From: an uncultured Clostridia bacterium
GTDB lineage: Bacteria; Bacillota; Clostridia; TANB77; CAG-508
Direction of reading: 5' to 3'
Assembly (NCBI GenBank): GCA_944393755.1
Contig: CALYBF010000062.1
Coordinates: 1-7,907, forward strand
DNA length: 7,907 bases
Positions within the stretch are counted from its first letter, which is position 1; every line of letters begins with the position of its first letter. Shown here piece after piece: positions 6,299 through 7,907 of the stretch. The notes under the pieces were generated by a model. That model was not told where the DNA came from. It searched no databases and saw only the letters and a program-made list of their open reading frames with translations. Position numbers and translations under genes: made by a program.

Positions 6299-7907
6299 TT
6301 AATATTTAAAATCTCCTCCTCCAACAAATTCTTTTAGTAATGAATTAGTTGGTATTTCACCTTCTGGTATTGATCTAATATATTTTAGTACTCCAAGTAA
6401 CCTTGATGCTTCTGCATATTCTTTATCTTCAGGTTTTATTTCTTTAAGGATAGGTGTTGCTAATCCTTTTAATACACCTAATTCATAAATAAGAGATGTA
6501 TTAAATATCACGTCAGCATCTTCTTGAAAAGGAAATATATTTTGCACCTCACCTTTTGTTACGCTTGCCCATCCATCAATTGTATGTTTTGCTGAATATC
6601 CTCTAAACTGATAGTCTCTTACTATTCTTCTTATAAGTCTTACATCTGATGATGATACTTTTGTGTATCTATCCATATTTAAAACAGTTAATGCACTTAT
6701 ATAAATCTTGTATTTTTGTTCTTTTGGTATTCTACTAGTTAACTTATCATTTAGACAATGTATACCCTCTATTACTAAAACCTCATCTTCTTTTAGTTTT
6801 AATTTATTTTCTTCATGATATTTTTTTGTTCCAACTAAAAAATCAAATTTTGGTATTACAACTTCTTCGCCTGCTAATAATCTTTTTAAATGATTATTAA
6901 ATAATTCTATATCTATTGCATCTATTGATTCAAAATTATATTTCCCGTTTTCATCTCTTGGTGTATCTTGTCTTTCTACAAAATAATTATCAACAGATAT
7001 TGTTACTGGTTTTATTTTATTAATTCTTAGTTGTATTCCAAGTCTTTGTGCAAATGTTGTTTTCCCTGATGATGATGGTCCTGCAATTAATATCATTTTT
7101 ATATTTCTGTCTTTTGCTATTTCATCTGCTATATTTGCTATTTTCTTTTCGTGCAAAGCCTCATCAATCATTATTACATCTTTTATTGTTTTTTGCTTTA
7201 CTGCTTCATTTAACATATAAACAGCATTCATACCAAGTATTTTATGTATTTCATTATATTCATCAAATGCCCACTTTAACTTTTTATTTTGCATTATATC
7301 AGGCAATTTATCTGGTTCTTCAGCACTTGGATATCTAATTATTAAACCTTTATCATATTTTATAACATTAAATGTTTTTATTACACCAGTCCTGTTTGCC
7401 ATAATTCCATAACAATAATTAAAATAATCTTCACAAAAGTTCATATATATTTTTTTATTTGATTTTAATTCAAATTGTAAAAGTCCTCTTTTTGTATTAT
7501 GTTCTTTAAAGAATTTTTCAGCTTCATCTCTATTCATTGTAATTAATGTTATTGGTAAGTCTTTTTCAACTATTTCTTTCATTTTTGTATTTAATTCTTT
7601 TACAATTTCTTCTGTTACTTCAATATTTCCAATATCACAATATATTGCATTTGCCATTTGATAATTTACTGTAGCTCTGTTATCTGGGAATATTTCTCTT
7701 AATGCTTTTGCAAATATAAATATTAATGTTCTCCTATATGCTCTTAAACCTTCTTTGCTTGATATATCTAATAATTCTATTGTTCCATCTTCATCTATTT
7801 TTTTATTTAAGCACATATATTCGTTATTATATATTGCTCCTATTACCGTATATTTACTTTTTTCTATTTCATCTTTAAAAGCTTCTTCTATTGTTTTTCC
7901 TTTTTCT
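6299..7907 (-). CDS. Uridine/nucleoside kinase fused to TGS and ThrRS-like domains (5' end outside window)
   Basis: The frame is open to the right edge, with 30 codons upstream of the ATG at 7816 that look like the end of a TGS domain (GKTIEEAF ... VIGAIYNNEYMCLNKKI). The real start therefore lies beyond 7907 and 7816 is only an internal Met. About 535 residues are visible of a family usually near 550. After the TGS remnant comes a segment like the second additional domain of threonyl-tRNA synthetase (YRRTLIFIFAKALREIFPD ... YCDI), but the zinc-binding HxxxH of true synthetases is absent. The C-terminal half is a P-loop kinase: GPSSSGKTT at visible residues 276-284, SVDNYFVERQDTPRD (304-318), then VIEGIHCLND and a lid region with RLIRRIVRDYQFRG. 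The family phosphorylates uridine/cytidine or a related nucleoside in salvage; the exact substrate is not proven by sequence. It is the first visible gene of an operon with the RNHCP gene. Confidence 0.92.
   Translation of the reverse strand, partial: EKGKTIEEAFKDEIEKSKYTVIGAIYNNEYMCLNKKIDEDGTIELLDISSKEGLRAYRRTLIFIFAKALREIFPDNRATVNYQMANAIYCDIGNIEVTEEIVKELNTKMKEIVEKDLPITLITMNRDEAEKFFKEHNTKRGLLQFELKSNKKIYMNFCEDYFNYCYGIMANRTGVIKTFNVIKYDKGLIIRYPSAEEPDKLPDIMQNKKLKWAFDEYNEIHKILGMNAVYMLNEAVKQKTIKDVIMIDEALHEKKIANIADEIAKDRNIKMILIAGPSSSGKTTFAQRLGIQLRINKIKPVTISVDNYFVERQDTPRDENGKYNFESIDAIDIELFNNHLKRLLAGEEVVIPKFDFLVGTKKYHEENKLKLKEDEVLVIEGIHCLNDKLTSRIPKEQKYKIYISALTVLNMDRYTKVSSSDVRLIRRIVRDYQFRGYSAKHTIDGWASVTKGEVQNIFPFQEDADVIFNTSLIYELGVLKGLATPILKEIKPEDKEYAEASRLLGVLKYIRSIPEGEIPTNSLLKEFVGGGDFKY

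Noticed and set aside
7048..7338. Plus-strand frame of 96 codons rich in Leu and Phe
   Set aside because: It is antisense to the Walker A region of the uridine kinase and has no start signal.
7814..7816. ATG at 7816 as the start of the kinase fusion protein
   Set aside because: The same frame is open to the window edge and the upstream codons match the end of a TGS domain, so the gene is truncated by the window.

Overview
The window is very AT-rich (by eye about 25-30% G+C). It has purine-rich ribosome binding sites, the standard genetic code and typical low-GC Firmicutes gene families: a folate-dependent TrmFO, a TGS/ThrRS-like/uridine-kinase fusion, and an RNHCP zinc protein. It most likely comes from a member of the Clostridia. 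The species cannot be named from the sequence. Every gene I can support lies on the minus strand, so transcription runs from right to left.

Layout in the direction of transcription. (1) 7907-6299: a uridine/nucleoside-kinase fusion protein whose N-terminus lies outside the window. (2) 6297-5983: a small RNHCP-domain zinc-ribbon protein starting one base after the kinase stop, so the two are almost certainly cotranscribed. A hairpin terminator follows at 5967-5905. (3) A good sigma-A-type promoter (5815-5787) then drives a SWIM-zinc-finger SNF2/SWI2 helicase gene (5762-2438). This gene is broken into two frames by one extra base exactly in its Walker A motif. (4) A 103-bp palindromic, MITE/REP-like element with perfect 25-bp terminal inverted repeats (2333-2435) fills the gap before trmFO. 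(5) trmFO (2313-934) makes the tRNA m5U54 modification and carries a short lysine/glutamate-rich insertion. (6) A divergent LOG-family (lysine-decarboxylase-like fold) protein (821-246) ends the series.

The leftmost 245 bases hold no gene. They contain two hairpins with T-runs and, on the plus strand, what looks like a compact structured RNA of about 78 nt (about 150-227). Its second hairpin is an intrinsic terminator with the loop CCCGGTCAAGAC. That loop resembles the conserved loop of guanidine-III riboswitches, and the two-hairpin layout resembles terminator-coupled guanidine-IV aptamers. No plus-strand gene follows it, so if it is real it is an orphan regulator or an independent small RNA. 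This is the most unusual item in the window and remains a hypothesis.

Functionally the genes are mixed housekeeping: nucleotide salvage, tRNA modification, DNA/chromatin remodelling and nucleotide hydrolysis. They do not form an obvious single pathway. I see no CRISPR array, tRNA, rRNA, transposase gene, phage gene or recognisable defence operon. A lone SNF2-SWIM helicase is not enough to call a defence system.
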